Positions 11,505 through 23,500 of a DNA stretch of 64,000 nt are shown piece by piece. A program made the translations under genes and the position numbers. This DNA comes from Tipula vernalis (taxonomy: Eukaryota > Arthropoda > Insecta > Diptera > Tipulidae): contig OY282558.1 in NCBI GenBank assembly GCA_958295665.1, positions 32,633,045 through 32,697,044 of the forward strand, read 5' to 3'. Position 1 is the stretch's first letter; the number at the start of each line of letters is the position of its first letter. A model generated the notes under the pieces. The model worked only from the letters and a program-made list of their open reading frames with translations. It was not told the origin of the DNA and searched no databases.

Positions 11505-12422
11505 ATAGAGCCATAATCAAAAAATCTGAGCTTTTATAAGGGAATTAGAAACGAGGAAAAAACAAAACATTTCATATACACAAAACATATGGGAAATCAC
11601 TTTTTTTCCTAAGACAAATTTTTAAATGAAAACGTTACAAATTCTTGATTGTGATTTCTGAAATACTTTCATAAATGTTTGAATTTCAACATATATGAAT
11701 ATCGTTTAAGTAAATCGTTTTCATTTTCTTGTAATAATTGATTTATTTAAACCAAAATATTAAAAAAAATTCATAACAACAGCATTCTGGTCAAATTGAA
11801 ATAAAAGCTTACTACGATTCGTTTGGTCATTAAGTCAATATACATTACATAGATGGCAGTGATGGCAAATTGATGGAAATTTCAAGTTCAAAAATTGTAG
11901 GAAAAGCAAAACAAATCCACAAAATATAGGAACGTGTGATAATTTTGCGATTAAATAATTTTTTTTCGTATTTATCTGTAACCATTTTAGACATCTTACG
12001 TACACTAGTAAAACTAAAGATAAATTTAGCAAGTATTATTTTAATTTGTCAAAGCCAACATTGATGTATTTTTCAAAATGAAAGTTCAATGAAATATATT
12101 TTAGAAATAATTTAATTTTAATATTTCTGCAATTAATATTTACTTACTACCAATATGGCCTTCTTGTATATTGTTCTTAAAGATATGTAGAAAACTTTTA
12201 TGTAAACATTTTATGACCTTTTTTGCTTTTTTCATTGAAAAACTTGAAGCTAAAAATCACCATTTTTACTATGGATTCCTATGGAAATCAGTGAAAAGTT
12301 ATACCACTAAAAAAGCTTCTAAAAAATACGTCATTAAGATTATGGCTCTATACTCTAGAAGGCTCTGTTCTAATTCCCTTATAAAAGCTTCGTTTTTTAG
12401 ACTATAGCTTTGTATAATCAAC
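11505..12422 (+). mobile_element. Palindrome-forming non-coding element, copy 2
   Basis: Most complete copy. The right end reads CTAATTCCCTTATAAAAGC followed by a TATAGCTTTGTATAATCA end. The left part begins with the complement of the same motif (GCTTTTATAAGGGAATTAG), so the element has imperfect terminal inverted repeats of roughly 45 bp. The interior is AT-rich and non-coding. Copies 1 and 2 are separated by only 20-50 bases, giving arms of about 760-800 bases that could fold on each other. Confidence 0.7.
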
Positions 12423-12661
12423 GTTCCTTTGTTAATAGACGAGAGGCTTCGCTGAGAGGACATAATTAGTATACAATTAAAAGCTGTCATTCGTTAAGGG
12501 TTAAAATTATTTAAGCTCCTAGTGCCTTCATCAAAAATTTTCATAAAATTCTTAAAAATTTATTAACCCTTTTAATTATTATAATTCCTTAAACTCCAAG
12601 TAATTGCTTTGAAAAACTTTACAAATTCCTTCAAATTTTCAATTTCATTAAATTCTTTAAA

Positions 12662-13074
12662 GCCTCATTCTCATTAGCCAAGTTACTTGATTTGAAATAT
12701 GTACTTGAATTCAAGTAACTTGAATTCAAATTCAATGTTTATGTATATTCAACTTAATTTAGTAAGGTAGTTGTTAAAAATGTCGCCGAATATTCCGCGA
12801 AACTTCATAGGATTGATAAATTCTCAAAATAATTATGATTTCTGCACTACTCCAATTCATTTTTGTAGATGTCAAAAATTCTACCTTCACTATTAAAGTA
12901 CTTTCCACACTGCTAAATTTTATAATGTGGTTCACCTCAGACGACTCGACTTGAAAGGTCAAGTAAAATTAACTTGAATTCAAGCAAAATATCCTGTTCA
13001 TATTTGTCAAGTAGGTTTAAGTTACTTGAATTCAACTACTTGAAATCAAGTAACTTGACTAATTAGAACGAGGC
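12662..13074. mobile_element. MITE with TTAA(G) flanks, copy 1 (longest)
   Basis: Begins GCCTCATTCTCATTAG and ends with its complement CTAATTAGAACGAGGC. Long inverted ends contain repeated AAGTAACTTGAATTCAAG. The 413-bp copy keeps a central stretch (about 12780-12960) that copies 2 and 3 have mostly lost. No ORF. Confidence 0.75.
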
Positions 13075-13264
13075 CTAAGACCTCAGTTCATTAAACTCTT
13101 TAAATTCTGTAAATTATTTAAATTAAATTTTTTGAAACCTTGCAAAAATTATTAAGAATTTGTAAGCTACAATTAATTTTACCGAAAAACTTTGCAGTTT
13201 TCTAAATTCTTTAAGTTCTTTAAACACTTTAAGTAATTTAAATTCTTCAAATTTTTTTATTATT

Positions 13265-13915
13265 TTATTTAAATTAGGTTAGGTTAGGTTTGGGTGGCGG
13301 TCCACACTGGTCCTTGTCATTGGAACCATTTTGAGCTGTTAACAAAGCGCTGGATACTCATGACGTCCATCCTACAGCGGTCCGTCAGGTCTTTGAAGAG
13401 GGGCGAATATATGCGAATATGACAACCTGATATTACATTATACCTCAACCAGTCTACGACTTCCTTTATGGCAGTTACTTCAGCTTGAAAAATGCTGCAG
13501 TAGACGGGGAGACGGAAGGAGAGATTTAACAGAAGTTCCTCGCAGAACATTCCATCCCCGACTTTCCCGTCCCGTTTTGAACCATCAGTGAAGAAGTTTA
13601 TAACTCCTGGTTCCAAAACTGCACCCATCATCCAGTCCTCCCTGGATGGGATCCTAGTCGGGAACTTTGTGTCAAAAGATAATGATGGATTTTAGCCGTA
13701 TGGCAGTACAAGCCGCCAACTGTTTCCCCAAGATATCTAGAGGACTCAAAAATAGCATAGTCTCTAGTGGCTGAGTTGATGTGCTCCTCAGTGCACCATT
13801 GATCCACAGAGAGATTGTTCTCTGAACTTTTGTCAACAGCTTTTGGTTGACAGTTTTGTCCAGAGCAGGCCACCAGACTATTACCCCATACAGGAGTATG
13901 GGTCTGACTATTTTT
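13265..13915 (-). pseudogene. 3' fragment of an RNase H-bearing LINE (LINE-D)
   Basis: On the minus strand from 13915: VRPILLYGVIVWWPALDKT, then TISLWINGALRSTSTQPLE and MLFLSPLDILGKQLAACTA. This is the conserved region after reverse transcriptase in jockey/I/R1-type LINEs. After a frameshift comes an RNase H domain (INFFTDGSKR, then SIFQAEVTAIKEVVDWL). A stop and a shift near 13630-13680 break it. The 3' end runs into CCTAACCTAACCTAA, the insect telomere repeat unit, before the surrounding AT-rich repeat resumes. The endonuclease and RT are missing, so the insert is 5' truncated. Confidence 0.75.
13274..13290. repeat. Short TTAGG repeat at the LINE-D 3' end
   Basis: Three TTAGG units at the 3' boundary of the LINE-D fragment. 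It reads as the LINE tail rather than as a true telomere tract. Confidence 0.8.
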
Positions 13916-14610
13916 TAAATTTAGGTTTTTAAATTATTAAGAAATTTAATTTCTTTATAATTTTAAAACCTCTCCGAAAAACTGGAGAAATTCTTTAAAA
14001 TTTTCAATTTCTTTAAATTCTTTAAGTTCAATTTATTCTTTGAACTCTTTAAATTCTATGAATTCATCAAATAAAATTTTTTGAAACCTTTTTTATTAAA
14101 ACCTTTCGTTAAAATTAAATTATTTAGGCTCCAAGTTCACAAAACTTAACAAATTTCAAAAATCTTTAAGTTTTTTTAAATACTTTAAATTAATTCTCTA
14201 ATTATTTTTCTTTCAAATTTATAAAATTTTTTACATTAAATTTCTTGAAAATTTTGAAGCCCTTGTAAGTCTTATAATTTTATAAGCTCCAAGTAACTGT
14301 TCTGAGAAACTTTAGAAATTTCTTAAAATTTTTAATAAATTCTCTAGGTTAAAATTCTCTGAATTATTTAAATTAACATTTTTGAAACCTCGGTTAAATT
14401 ATTAAGATTATGTAAGCTACAATTAATTAAAACTTTACAAATTTCTAAATTCTTAAATTACTTTAAATTCTTTAAATTAATTAATTTTTTAAATTGTTTC
14501 TTTTTAAAAATTTTTAAATTATTTAAATTAAATTTTGTGAAAATATCGATACCAGCTCTGAAAAACTTTACAAATTCCTTAAAATTTTCAATTTCATTAA
14601 ATTCTTTAAG

Positions 14611-14905
14611 GCCTCATTCTCATTAGTCAAGTAACTTGAATTCAAGTTCATGTTCAAGTATATTTAAGCTAATTTAGTAAAGTAGTTGTTTAAAATGTCG
14701 TCGAATGACGTTGTCACCTCAGACGACTCGACTTGCATACAAAAGTGGGAAGGCCTTCTACTTTACTTGAAACTTGAAGTCAAACAAATTAACACGTTCA
14801 TGTTGGTCAAGTAGGTTCAAGTTACTTGAATTCAAGTTACTTGAATTCAAGTTACTTGAATTCAAGTTACTTGAAATCAAGTGACTTGACTAATGAGAAC
14901 GAGGC
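14611..14905. mobile_element. MITE with TTAA(G) flanks, copy 2
   Basis: Ends GCCTCATTCTCATTAGTC and its complement, flanked on both sides by TTAAG, a clean candidate target duplication. The AAGTTACTTGAATTC motif is repeated four times near the right end. Confidence 0.75.
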
Positions 14906-15765
14906 TTAAGACCTCTGTTTGAATTTTCTGTATAATTTTTATTAAATTTTTTAAAACTTTGGTAAAACTATTAAGATTATGATAGCTACAATTAATTTTA
15001 CCGAAAAATTTTACAAATTGCTAAATTTATGAAGTTCTACACTTAAAATTTTTTTATTTATTTAATTTTTTTTTAATTTTCTCTTTTTTCAAATTGTTTA
15101 AATTATTTAAATTAAGTTTCGTGAAAATATTGAAGCCCTTGTAGTTATTATAATTTTATAAGCTGCAAGCAACTGTTCTGGAAAACATTACCAATTCCTT
15201 AATATTTTTTAGTTTTTTTAAATTGTTTAAGTTTATTAAAATATTTGAACTCATTAAATCTTAAATTATTTAAGTTAAATGACTTGAAAATTTTAAAACG
15301 CTTCTAATTATAAAAATTCATTAAACTCCAAGTATCTTTACAAAAATTGTTCTTAAAAATTTCTAAATTATTTAAGATCTTTAAATTATTTAATTTCATT
15401 CAATTAACACAACTTTTTTTTAAATTTTTTCAAATTAGTTAAATTAAATTTCCTGAAAATTTTGAAAACCTTTTCATTGTTAAAATAACTTAAGCACCAA
15501 TATTTAAATTAAAATTCTTGAAAATTCGTAATAATAATAAGCTTCAATTAATTTTACCGCAAAACTTTACAAACTTCTAAATTCTTAAAATACTTTAAAT
15601 TATTTAATTTTTTAAATTGTTTCTTTTTCAAATTTTTTTAATTATTTAAATTAAATTTCGTGAAAATATCGAAACCAATAAGTTTAATTTTTTAAGCTAC
15701 ACGTAACTGCTCTGGAAAAACTTTACAAATTCCTTAAAATTTTCAATTTCATTAAATTCTTTAAA

Positions 15766-16019
15766 GCCTCGTTCTCATTAGTCAAGTAACTTGAATTCAA
15801 GTTCATGTTCATGTATATTCAAGTTAATTTAGTAAAGCCACCTCATACGACTCGACTTGAATACAAAAGTGGGAAGGTCTTCTACTTTACTTGAAACTTG
15901 AAGTCCAGTAAAATTAACTTGAATTCAAGCAAAATAACATGTTCATCTTGGTTAAGTAGGTTCAAGTTACTTGAATTCAAGTAATTGAAATCAAGTAATT
16001 TGACTAACGAGAACGAGGC
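15766..16019. mobile_element. MITE with TTAA(G) flanks, copy 3
   Basis: Ends GCCTCGTTCTCATTAGTC and its complement. It sits in the same position of the surrounding repeat as copies 1 and 2. Copy 2 to copy 3 spacing is about 1155 bases, so the copies were probably multiplied with the host repeat rather than inserted three times. Confidence 0.75.
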
Positions 16020-16354
16020 TTAAGAGCTCTGTTTAAACACTGTGAATTTTTTTAATTAAATTTTTTGAAATCTTGGTAAAATTATTAAGATTATGATAGC
16101 TTCAATTAATTTTACCGAAAAATTTGACAAATTTCTAAATTCTTTAAGTTCTACACTTTTAAATTATTTAAATTAAGTTTCGTGAAAATATTGAAGCCCT
16201 TGTAGTTATTATAATTTTTTTAAGCTACAAGTAACTGCTCTGATAACTTTACCAATTCCTTAATATTTTTAGTTTTTTAAATTATTTAAGTTAAATGACT
16301 GGAAAATTTTAAACCTCCATCAAAATCGATCTTAAAAACTTATAAATTCTTTAA

Positions 16355-18862
16355 CCCTAATCAGCATGGGTCATTTTACTTGCGTAAACGCATGCGATGA
16401 GTCTCTCGGACTCATATGTAATTTTAAAGAAAACTGAAAACGTTTATTACATTTGAAAATGTATTATTTACAAATAACAATAACAAAAATAAAAGTAAAT
16501 TTGGCAATTACTTAGCTGGCGAATCTCCTTAAGTGATGGAAGAAAAATGTACCACTTAAGCTTTTTATGGTTACAAGGCGAAATAATCGTCGCGTAACAT
16601 TTCTACAAAATTTAGTACGGGATTTGGTTGGTCGAATTATACTAGGACCCAGTAGGTGTCTTCTTTAAGTTGTTGCATTAGGTAGACGTGAAGAACCTGT
16701 GTGTATTTATTTGGAACAACGAATTCCGGTTCTAAATTTACAAGTAATATTTTGGTAATCGTCATTTGTCGTTTGCTAATTAGCTTGCATTACAATTACT
16801 GCCATATTCTGATCTATATTTTATAAATTAAGGCCAGGAGTCATTGATTAGGACGAAATAAAGTGTTGGCTCGATTTTGTTCCTTGAGTAAGCTTAAATT
16901 TTTGAAAAACCGAAAATATTTCTATTAATATTTCTCTTAGACTATTTGTTGGTTTGATTAACTTTAAGTTGGATTTGATTAACTTTTAGTGCGGTTTGCC
17001 ATCGAAATTATCAATGTTATTCAATATTTCCGAGATTATTCGACGTCCTCTAAGTACCTATTATTTTGAGAAAGATGTTCTTGTTGATTTTTATTTGCTT
17101 ATGGTATTTATTACAGATCGTTACATTGTTACTGATATTTTGATTTTTCAAGGTTATTCTAGAATCCTAATTTTATTCGAGATTTTCAGAATATTAGAAT
17201 TTTCTTGAGAATATTGTGATTATTCTAGATAATCGAGTTTGTTCGATTTATGTCCAGATTATTGATATTTTATAGGATTTATAGGAGGTTTTTAGCTTAT
17301 TTGAGATTTGTTTGGCACTGAGTGTAATGTAGTAGATATTATTTAAAATTTTAAAGATTTTTCGATTATTCGAGTTTTGTTTAGAGTTCGATTCAGCGAA
17401 GTATATTCTGTTTTGTGATCTTACAGAGATGAGATTCTAAATTAAGATTTTTGGATTTATCTAGATTTCCAAATTGTTAGTCTTAAATAGCGTTGAGTGG
17501 CATATGACAGCAAAATTATAACCACTGAATTATTCTATTTTTTCGAGATTATTCGAGGTTTTGCGAAATCTGCTTGATATTTTTTAGATTAATCAAGATC
17601 CTTATTAGTGGTTTCTCGTTTTTTCAAGATTATTATAAGATTCCAAATTTATTCAAGTTTTCTGAGAATATTCGAATTTTTTGTGAATATGTGAGCTAGA
17701 GTATTCTAGAAATGTAAGACTATTCGACCATTTACAGATTATTCGATCATTTCGAAATTTTTCTGTGTTTTCGATATTCCTCGAAATTTACTGCGTCTTA
17801 TTACAACATTGAGCTGTATAGATGACATTTTTTGGGGCATATTTCAAATTTTCCAGAGTTGCTTGTAATCGAGGTTATTGTTCGAATTGCTAAGATTTGT
17901 GAGATTTTGAGGTTAGACGTTCTGTAAATTTTCGAGATTATTGCAGATTTTCCAAATAATTCGAGATTTTGTTTTTACTGAAAATTATTCAAAGTTCCCA
18001 AAAGAAAATAATTCAGAAAAGCAAAGTGGTTATTAAAACAAAAATTTTGAAAACAAATTGTTTTTGATTATTTGCGGTCGTTTAAACTAATAGACTCAAA
18101 AAAAGCTTATATATGTGCAGTAAACATTGCTACTACAAGGTCGATGTGACCCGAACTACGTCATTTCTTTTATATTATATTTTCACTTGCATGTTCAATT
18201 AAAATGGCTTTTTCAGTATTTAAACAGCGACTACATACATGGTTTGCTTCTGACGAGACAGTGTGATAATGAAAATAAAACGAAAATTTAAGTTGTCTAA
18301 AAATTGGTAGTTGTGTTAGAATTTTTTGGGACACGTAAGGAAAGAGATAAAAAGAAGAGTTATGGTTCGCTCCAAAAGTTGATGATGAAATTGAACAATT
18401 ATTTTTGATTTATTCCTTTTATTTTCTACTGACAAATTTGGATTCCTGTATGCATGCAGTGGATGCGTTGCATTCATGTACCAGCCGCCTCTGATTGGAG
18501 TATATAATCAAAATGCGTAAAATGATAGATACACCTTGGCATTGAATTTTTATTCTACCAGTAATCTGTATAAGGTCTAAAATCCTGGCCTTTTCCCATA
18601 CCAAGTTTATTTCCTTCATCACCTATTGAGTCTAAGAGACTCTTCACATGCCTTTATGTTGGTTTTTTAAAAATGGGCGGGTTGGCCCTATGTATATTCG
18701 GTAGTCCGTACAAGTAAAACATTGTTAGTAGGTGATTCTAGATCTTAAATACTAATTATTAGAATACATAAAGCTGAATTTTGATAAAAAAATATTTTTT
18801 GGTTAATTTTTAGCTATCAAAATAAAAATGAGTCTGCGAGACTCAACCTATGCTGATTAGGG
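16355..18862. mobile_element. 2.5-kb non-autonomous element with TTAA target site (piggyBac-like ends)
   Basis: Both ends begin CCCTAATCAGCATRGGT and are directly flanked by TTAA (16351-16354 and 18863-18866), the hallmark of piggyBac-type insertion. An empty version of the site is seen in the neighbouring repeat unit at about 15372, where TTTAAGATCT runs on without the insert. Just inside each end is a hairpin: GAGTC-TCTCG-GACTC on the left, GAGTCT-GCG-AGACTC on the right. A third copy of the hairpin lies near 18627-18642. No transposase could be read. The middle (about 17000-18000) is a degenerate field of CGAGATTATTCGA-like words. Confidence 0.7.
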
Positions 18863-19726
18863 TTAAGATCTCTAAATTATTTAATTTTATTCAATTTACA
18901 TAACTTTTTTTTAAATATTTTTAAATTATTTAAATTAAATTTCCTGAAAATTCTGAAACTCTTGTAATTACTAAAATTTCTTAAGCACGAAATACTTTAA
19001 ATTTTTTAAATTAGTTAAATTAGAATTCTTAAAAATTTTAAAATCTTTGTAAATATTATAATTCTTTAAACTCAAGTAACTGCTCTGAAAAACTTTACAA
19101 ATTCATTAAAATTTGTAATTTCATTAAATTATTTGAACTCTTTAAATTCAGTCAAAATTTTTTGAAACCTTTGTAAAATTATTAAACAGCAAAATTTCAC
19201 AAATTTCTAAATTCTTTAAGTTCTTTAAACAATTTAAGTCATTTAAATTCTGTATTTTTTTTGTTTTAATTTTTATTGTTGTATTTAAAATACAAAACCC
19301 TCGTAATTATTATAATTCTTTCAGCCCCCTAGAAACCTCTCTGAAAAACTTTAAAAACTCTTTAAAATTTTCAATTTCTTTAAATTCTTTAAGTTCAATT
19401 AATTCTTTGAACGTTTCCAAAAAAATCTTTAGTTAAAATTAGATTAGTGTACAAAAAACTAAGCAAATTCCAAAAATCTTGAAGTTTTTTAAATACTTTA
19501 AATTAATTCTTTAATTATTTTTTTTTTTTTAATTATTTAAATTAAATTTCTAGAAATTTTTGAAGCCTTGCTGTGAAAAATTTTAAAAATTCCTTAAAAT
19601 TTTAAATATCTTTAAATTTATTTACATTAAATTATTTGAATTGTTTAAATTGTGTAAATCAATTTACCGAAAACTTTACAAATATCTAAATTCTTTAAGT
19701 TGTTACTTTAAATTTGTTACATTTTT

Positions 19727-20540
19727 TTTCAACGCCGTTTCATATACAACTTCATCGTAAATGCTCGTATATCAGCTAGATGAAGAAGATGAAAGCAATA
19801 CACCTACTGTAACAAATTGGGTGGCAAAATCTACTCCCTTGTGGAGTCAATGATTTAGATGGAATCAAGACGATTTGCCTAATACAAGATGTCTCTCCTG
19901 AATTACTTTTAATTCAAATCAACAATTTCAGTATGGGCAAGCAGGTCGAGATAGACTGGTTGAAAATGTTCATATATTCATTTAGAACTTAAAAGAATCT
20001 GAAGCACAGGCATAGCTCTATTGAAATGTAATATGTATGGACATACAACCGTATGGATCGAATAAATTAATAGAAGAAACTGATATAAGTAATTGTGACC
20101 AAAAACCGGTGAGAAATATTGTAATCAAAAAATGAAAGGAGTTTGTTCATAATTTAGAGGTAACCCGGTTAAAATAACTGTATCCTGACATACATTTTCA
20201 GAAGGACCTCCAATCAAAAAATCAAAGAAGCCAATCAAGTCAAATTTTTTGGACTGGGATTGTTTTTGAATTTTTCACATTTCTTTTGGAGATTTGGTGT
20301 TTCAGTCAAACCAGCAATTCACTGTACATTAAGTGTAAACGAGGAATATTTTAAGATGTTTAACATTATTTTGTGATGGTGCCTAATAAGATGCGATAAG
20401 AACTAAGCGACTTTGTGCGACCATGAAGATATAAAGATTACGTCAAGTTTTAAACCGCCAAACCAGACTTCTGAATCAAATTCATCTTATGTTGCAAATA
20501 ATTTTAAATTTAATTAAATTTTTTCAAGGTTTGTGGAAAT
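19727..20540. other. Unassigned low-copy segment, possible coding fossil
   Basis: The base composition is less extreme than in the repeats on either side. The plus strand has open pieces such as LDEEDESNTPTVTNWVAKS near 19770-19830, broken by stops. I do not recognise a family. Confidence 0.25.
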
Positions 20541-23500
20541 AGTTCTTAAATTGAGAAATATTTAATCGCACTTATAAAGTAATTTAATCACCCTGGAGGC
20601 AAGACAAAGAAATCTCATGTCCAATAAGTGTTATAATTTAATTATAAAGCAAAATTAAAAACCTATATATGTAATTACATTCGTGCAAAATGTTGCATTT
20701 TAATTAAACACAGCAAAAAAAAAAAAAAAAAAATTCAAGTCTCGCACGCAATTTTTTTTTTTAATTTTTTAAATTAAATCTTGTATCTCTTGTTCAATAC
20801 ATAATTGCATGCAAAACTTGTGCATTGTTCGAAAAAACGCTCAATAAGCGCGCATAAATAAAAGTCGTATAATCTCTTTTTAAAAGTGGATGATTGATTA
20901 CGGAGACAATTTTTTCCATAATTACAGTTTGATTACTTCCGTTTCAGCGTGGTGCTGCTACCTTGATTTTATTCCATATATGTATGTATGTACAATTTAT
21001 TGTAAAAGTGTTAAGTTATGATTAACGTCGTCGCACTGTTACAATGTCAAATTTCATAACGCAAACAACATTTTATGCATGATGGATTACATCGTGACCT
21101 CGTACCAGCTCAATGATGGATTACGTAATTTCGTTTTTAATTTATTAAACGGGAACAAACGGAAAAATTAATCAAAATATTAATAAAAGCCGAAAGTATC
21201 CCTTTTTATATGTTGTATAATATTTTAACGTTTCGTTAATATTGTTTATTAACCGTGAAACTCTTATATAGGGTCATTCGCTTTGTTAATATTTTTAATC
21301 AGATTAATTGTATCAAACAAAAAAATGTAGCACCTCCCACGCGCCCACTGCAAGATTTCCGAGCGTAATTGAAAAATTTCGTAAAAGATACAAAAAAACA
21401 ATAAAAAATTGCTCGTCTTGATTAAAATTAAGAACGCACCAATAAAACAAACAACAAAAAATGGTGCAAGTGTGTGTAGTTTAATGAAAATCGCGCGCTT
21501 CTACAAAATCACATTTACGAGTATGTATCTTGTAATACATGCAATAAAAATATAAAGACGCAAAGATACCAACTTCTTTTATCCTTTTCTTGTATCTGCT
21601 TACTTGTGATTGTGAGTGAGGATCTTCTCATAATATGTATAATGATTATTGTCGTATTGTCGACTTTATGTGCGATGGTTGTTTTTAGGGTGTGTAAATT
21701 TGACAGTTAAAATGTCATTAGGATATCTTTTTATGTCTGTGCTTTTTTTTTGTTCGTGTATCTTCTTAATGATTTCGATTTTTTTATTACATCAAAATTT
21801 GTGTTGATGTGTACGAATAAATGGATTTTGTATTGTTTTAAGAGGCGTTATAGTATACGGTTCAAAGGTAATGTACACTGGTAGAAAATAAAAATGATGT
21901 CAACATCTTTACACAATTTGATTGCTTTGTTAAACAGCAACACGCAATGTGTATACATATATGTATGTGTGCATACAATTACAGCATCAAAAACCAGATT
22001 GTATAGTATGTGTTTGCTCGTAATTTAAGATAGATGTAAAGAATAAACCAATTAAATTTTTAAAAAATGTCGTCAATCAAGAATAAAATCAATGCTCTTG
22101 ATAAATGTATAAATGAAATAAATAAATAAATAACTCTAAGATGAAGGTGAATGTGTATAAAATCGTTTTTAAGTGGCGCGAGCGGGGGAATATTATTTTA
22201 ATTATCACGCTTAAAATGTAGCAAATGGAATATACGAGTATAAGAAGAGGTCGACAACCACCTAAGACGTACACAATATAATACAAATGAGTTAATTTCA
22301 ATAATACAAATTATTTCCCAAACTCGAGAGAACAACTTACATAAAAACCAAGATAAAGGCGATAATTGATTTAAGAACTCTTTATAAAGGTAACGTAAAA
22401 AAAAAAAACGTGCCTTTACCTATAAACACAATTGGGCTTGGTACATAGCCGTATTTATATAAAATACAATTAAATTAATTTTTAAACAATAAACGTGAAT
22501 TTGATAATTTCGAATAGATACGAGGTTAGCTTTTATATAGTATACCTACCACAAGAAATAAGAAAATCATGTAATTGGTCTCCCCCCAAAACCATTTTAA
22601 TTCATATTTAATTTATTTATAACAAAATTCCGATCAGGAAATAAAAAATCGAATTTGCATATTTTAATTATTTGGTTTGATTATTTTATTTACGAATAAT
22701 GTAATGTGTATTGCTAATGAAGTTGTTCTTACTTAAGAGGTTAAAAGACCACCTAATTGCAGACGTATATAAACGAGATATCTCAAGTTTTTTAGGCGCC
22801 AATTTGAATTTTTAAAAGATATTCGTCGTCGTATACATTATTGGTAAGGTCAGCGTACCCTCAAACACATATTACATATATTTAAATCAGTTCAGCTGTA
22901 AGGCAAAATTCAATTTTCATAAATCTCCCCGTACTTCTAAATATGTAGTGCACAACAGGTGATTTTCAAATTATTTTCTATTACTTCGTTGTGTTGCATA
23001 AATTTGGTATTCAATATATAAAACGTGCAGAGAGAAAATTAATTGAAAAATATTAATTACATTAATCAAATCGTTTATTTTTCCAATTTGTGTTATAAAC
23101 ACACACATAAGTGTGTAAACGATTTTGTGTCATGCAATCGAATATTATATTTCCCAACCTTGGTTAACATTCTGCCAAAATCATATACACCTACGTTTAT
23201 TGTTTATATTCAATCGTAATTATTTTTGACAATTCCGTCAATAAACGCTATAAAGTAAGATTATTAATGACATTTTGAATTATTTGAGACAAGACGAAAA
23301 GGTATAACCAATTTATTCAAGGGTTATAAATTAAATTTATTTTAAATTTTATAATTTAATTATCGTTATCGTAGGTCTGTCCGTCTGTCTGTTTTTTTTT
23401 GTGTTCAATGATATTTTTACATACACAACAAGTTTCAGTTACACCATGTAATGGTTATCCGATATCAATATATTTTAATTAAAAGAAACAAGATTTGTTC

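Larger units (their letters stand above)
12500..19726. repeat. Degenerate AT-rich tandem repeat field
   Basis: Excluding inserts, this stretch is built from variants of the same sentences: CTGAAAAACTTTACAAATTC, TTTCAATTTCATTAAATTC, GCTACAATTAATTTTACCG and CTAAATTCTTTAAGTTC. The last pair recurs near 13150-13210, 14400-14460, 14985-15045, 15540-15600, 16100-16150 and 19665-19700. That gives a spacing of about 555-560 bases where no insert lies between. Divergence between units is high, so this is an old satellite-like array. It is interrupted by three MITE copies, one LINE fragment and a TTAA element. Confidence 0.65.

Noticed and set aside
13274..13290. TTAGG units as a telomere
   Set aside because: Only three units, located exactly at a LINE 3' end inside AT-rich repeats.
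23373..23400. GTCTGTCCGTCTGTCTG run as a DINE element
   Set aside because: Only the short core is present; no element ends or second copy were found around it.
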